DNA from: an uncultured Faecalibacterium sp.
Lineage (GTDB): Bacteria > Bacillota > Clostridia > Oscillospirales > Ruminococcaceae
Direction of reading: 5' to 3'
Assembly: GCA_934524985.1 (NCBI GenBank)
Contig: CAKSYT010000001.1
Coordinates: 1-64,000 of the forward strand
Length of the DNA stretch: 64,000 nucleotides
Shown: one piece after another, positions 62,501 through 64,000 of the stretch
How the letters are laid out: every line of letters starts with the position of its first letter
Numbering within the stretch: the first letter of the stretch is position 1
Made by a program: the position numbers and the translations under genes
The notes under the pieces: model-generated
Seen by the model: the letters and a program-made list of their open reading frames with translations, nothing else
What the model was told of the DNA's origin: nothing
Databases searched by the model: none

Positions 62501-62615
62501 CGTTGATGTGGTGCTGGGCATTCTGGTGGCTGTCAGCATCTTTATGCTGGTCAAGCGCATCAAGGCACGCAAGGCCGCAAAGGCTCTGACTGCCCCGGCG
62601 GAAGATCAGGAATAA
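59589..62615 (+). CDS. Membrane-anchored GH3 beta-glucosidase with permuted domain order
   Basis: A 1008-residue GH3 enzyme with a helix at each end (residues 12-40; about 960-985 followed by a Lys/Arg tail). The domains are out of the usual order: the C-terminal alpha/beta domain comes first (EQLTGEGAVLLKNDNNTLPL, about 75-330), then an FnIII-like domain (about 430-535), then the TIM-barrel (about 640-900) with GPAMNIHRTAYSGRNFEYYSED cut to its core NIHRTAYSGRNFEY, and nucleophile Asp877 in LTDFSG. Permuted GH3 enzymes are known in ruminal and gut Firmicutes. It likely acts at the outer surface. Confidence 0.9.
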   Translation: MKKGKKKGSGVVLWSILTVLFTVLFAGACIGSNLAFASAQAVNIALKTPTHKTVGKDDSAVYYESDFSSVEELEAHDKEIAEQLTGEGAVLLKNDNNTLPLAAGSKVSTLSHSSVDVVTCGTGSADIDTSKAPTWKEALEAVGFDVNPVLWDFYTNGAGKDYVRSPGKGTSLGDRSAWHINEVPVSLYGTNVNAADAAAGANITDVRSSFASYGDAAIVMLSRVAGEGADLEYGDFVDGTNVLSLTNEEKDMLKMAKEEFARTIVLINSTNAMECDFLNDPEYGVDAALWIGYTGSYGLNAVADILAGNVNPSGHLVDTYCYDNTTAPGLVDYYANQYTNYDEKDTSKWYSVANGGLDGNSYYTTYQEGIYVGYRYYETRYEDVVMGTQNVGEYDYASTVAYPFGYGMSYTTFDWSNFQSSYDAATDSFNISVDVKNTGSVAGKEVVQAYFQSPYTEYDKANGIEKASVELCGFGKTQLLAPGESETVTINVPRSELACYDENVAQTYILEAGDYYLTAARNAHDAVNNVLAAKGYTTANGMTANGDTAFTYTYTNGVTDTKTYSISAATGEKITNQLDSADMTYYGYDEMNMLTRSNWTGTWPEKIAIEANDALMVDINAYQSYKGIEGSTTEMPTMGADNGMTLGMMIGKDYDDPDWDKLLDQVTYEEMAELVGKGFHNTAMMQSISKPATVDDNGPQGFTQTLTGVSVCHTAYSDENIMAATFNVDLMKEVGICIGNDMLDLGASGLYGPAMNIHRTAYSGRNFEYYSEDPFLSGKIAAAEVEGIQSKGVYVYIKHFALNDTESRCRCIATFTSEQAIRELYLKSFEMAVTEGGAKCVMNSFARIGGIWSGAHKGLQTNILRGEWGLTGFNLTDFSGNAMFANYGIYMKSFDVAQGLLAGTNSWDSSAQQWTDELLKLYKGDADITQAMRESTHRILYTVVNSNAMNGVTADTKIVSVTPWWKTALICVDVVLGILVAVSIFMLVKRIKARKAAKALTAPAEDQE

Positions 62616-62647
62616 TCAGCCCTCCGAAAAATCGGATTTTCGCAAGC

Positions 62648-62690
62648 GGCAGCCTGCCCCGAAGGCGGGGCAGGCTGCCCTTCTTTTTTC
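62648..62690 (+). terminator. Terminator between the GH3 and transporter genes
   Basis: GGCAGCCTGCCCC and GGGGCAGGCTGCC pair around GAAGGC, followed by CTTCTTTTTTC. Transcription may partly read through into the transporter. Confidence 0.85.
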
Positions 62691-62706
62691 AAAAGGAGAG
62701 ACCGCA

Positions 62707-64000
62707 ATGGGCGAACAAAAAACAACGGCGTCGAGTGTGAACCGCGCCAAAACCTACCAGCTGGTGCTGTTTCCGCTGAACAACGGCGCAACGAACGTGT
62801 ACTATGTGCTGGTGCTTTCCTACATCGCGACCTTCGGCAGCAAGGTGCTGGCGCTGAGCATGCTGTTTGCTTCGGTGATGGTCACCGGTATGCGTCTGTT
62901 TGACGCCATCACCGACCCCATCATCGGTGCTCTCATGGACCGCACCAACGGCAAGTTTGGCAAGTTCCGGCCTTTTATGGTCATCGGCAACCTCATCATG
63001 GCGGTCAGTGTACTGGTGCTGTACTGCCTTACCCCGCTCATCCCCGCCAGCGCCATGGGGCTGCGCTATGCCGCCTTTGTGGGTCTGTACGCCGTGTGGG
63101 TCATCGGCTACACCTTCCAGACCAGCTGCACCCGCTCCGGTCAGACCGTGCTGACCAGCGACCCCAAGCAGCGCCCGCTGTTTACCATCTTCAACACCGT
63201 GGGCAGCCTGCTGGGCATGGGCGCTATGCAGTTCTTTGCCCCCATCCTTGCCAAGAACTATGAGGGCGGCTACGCCTCTGTCGGGTTCTTCCGCACGCTG
63301 GCTCCGGTGGGCATCGTGATCTCCATCCTGCTCACCCTGCTGGCCGTTATCGGCATCTGGGAGAAGGATCAGCCCAAGTATTTCGGCATTGGCGGCGAAA
63401 AGACCGAGAAGGTCAAAGTCAGCGAGTATGTCCAGATCATCAAGAACAATAACCCCATGCAGCGGCTGATGGTGGCTGGTGCAGGCTGCAAGCTGGCACT
63501 TTCCATCGCCACCAACACCACCGTGCTGTGTATGCTGTACGGCTGCATGATGGGCAACTACGATGGCCTGTACCTGCCCATGATGGTGCTGGGCTATGTG
63601 TGCAGCGTGCCCTTCTTCCTGCTCACCGTCCGCACCAGCCAGAAAGAGGGCCAGAAGGCCAGCCTGATGAAGTATGTCAGCGTGGCGCTGGTGTGCTATG
63701 TGGGCGTGCTGGTGTTGCTGCTGCTCTGGGGCCGCGGCGATGCTTTCACCCTGTCCATTCTGGGCGAGAACGGCCTGTCTCTGAACCTGTACACCATCCT
63801 GTTCATCGCCTTCTTTGGCATTGGCTACGGCGCTTACTACGCTACCGCCGATATGCCCATCCCCATGGTTGCCGACTGCTCCGACTACGAGACCTACCGC
63901 AGCGGCAACTACATCCCCGGCATCATGGGCACCCTGTTCAGCCTGGTGGACAAGCTTGTGTCCAGCCTGTCCGCTACCGTTGTGGGCATTGCGGTCAGCT
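62707..64000 (+). CDS. GPH family sugar:cation symporter, partial (3' end outside window)
   Basis: A polytopic membrane protein of the glycoside-pentoside-hexuronide family (MelB/GusB-like), read from the ATG at 62707 (behind AAAAGGAGAG) to the window end without a stop. It shows FPLNNGATNVYYVLVLSYIA and DAITDPIIGALMDRTNGKFG, with the latter Asp-rich loop typical of the cation and sugar site, and a second half containing MPIPMVADCSDYET. With GH2 and GH3 upstream it probably imports the glycosides or sugars they act on. Confidence 0.9.
   Translation, partial: MGEQKTTASSVNRAKTYQLVLFPLNNGATNVYYVLVLSYIATFGSKVLALSMLFASVMVTGMRLFDAITDPIIGALMDRTNGKFGKFRPFMVIGNLIMAVSVLVLYCLTPLIPASAMGLRYAAFVGLYAVWVIGYTFQTSCTRSGQTVLTSDPKQRPLFTIFNTVGSLLGMGAMQFFAPILAKNYEGGYASVGFFRTLAPVGIVISILLTLLAVIGIWEKDQPKYFGIGGEKTEKVKVSEYVQIIKNNNPMQRLMVAGAGCKLALSIATNTTVLCMLYGCMMGNYDGLYLPMMVLGYVCSVPFFLLTVRTSQKEGQKASLMKYVSVALVCYVGVLVLLLLWGRGDAFTLSILGENGLSLNLYTILFIAFFGIGYGAYYATADMPIPMVADCSDYETYRSGNYIPGIMGTLFSLVDKLVSSLSATVVGIAVS

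Overview
The window is GC-rich, densely packed low-GC-clade-type Clostridia DNA: strong AGGAGG ribosome sites, a complete rnfCDGEAB operon, dipicolinate synthase genes, ECF-type vitamin transporters, and many GC-rich intergenic hairpins. Gene content and repeats suggest an anaerobic gut Oscillospiraceae/Ruminococcaceae member, perhaps Faecalibacterium-like. That assignment is inference; no rRNA is present to prove it.

Layout. 1-12.5 kb: an MFS transporter, queH, a DUF896 protein, dpaAB plus a DacF-type carboxypeptidase, an O-polysaccharide export block (rmlC, Wzm/Wzt-type ABC transporter, double-domain GT2), a DUF5662 protein and three tandem lipoproteins. 12.8-17.9 kb: the Rnf ferredoxin:NAD+ oxidoreductase operon. 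18-25 kb: birA, an ECF sigma/anti-sigma operon with two membrane proteins, tRNA-Thr, a secreted protein and an M3 oligoendopeptidase. 25-31 kb: a THF riboswitch with terminator ahead of a FolT-like transporter, folC, an ECF S component with a DUF4430 lipoprotein, a ROK kinase, and rlmD.

30.96-43.16 kb is an integrated mobilizable element of about 12.2 kb inserted in the 3' end of rlmD. It is bounded by a 19-bp direct repeat and carries a large serine recombinase, a MobV relaxase with a palindrome-rich possible oriT, an XRE regulator and an L-tartrate utilisation cassette (ttdA, ttdB, two paralogous SLC13-like permeases, two GntR regulators, a DUF1847 protein). The two cassette operons share nearly the same promoter, a TGGATACATTAT operator-like box and a duplicated terminator hairpin. 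The recombinase and rlmD cross the attachment site in the same reading frame. Integration and excision therefore exchange C-terminal modules between the two proteins. The insertion also separates rlmD from a diguanylate cyclase gene that would otherwise start 6 nt after its stop.

43-64 kb: the GGDEF gene, PAP2 phosphatase, PfkB kinase, MATE exporter, AraC regulator, an MsmX/UgpC-type ATPase, HAD hydrolase, LysR regulator, trmO, a phage-like S24 repressor/small-gene module, tRNA-Val, an AgrA/AgrC-like two-component pair, and a glycoside operon (GH2, permuted GH3 beta-glucosidase, GPH sugar transporter running off the window end). Repeated covarying hairpins with a CCGCAGA-type loop punctuate many intergenic regions.
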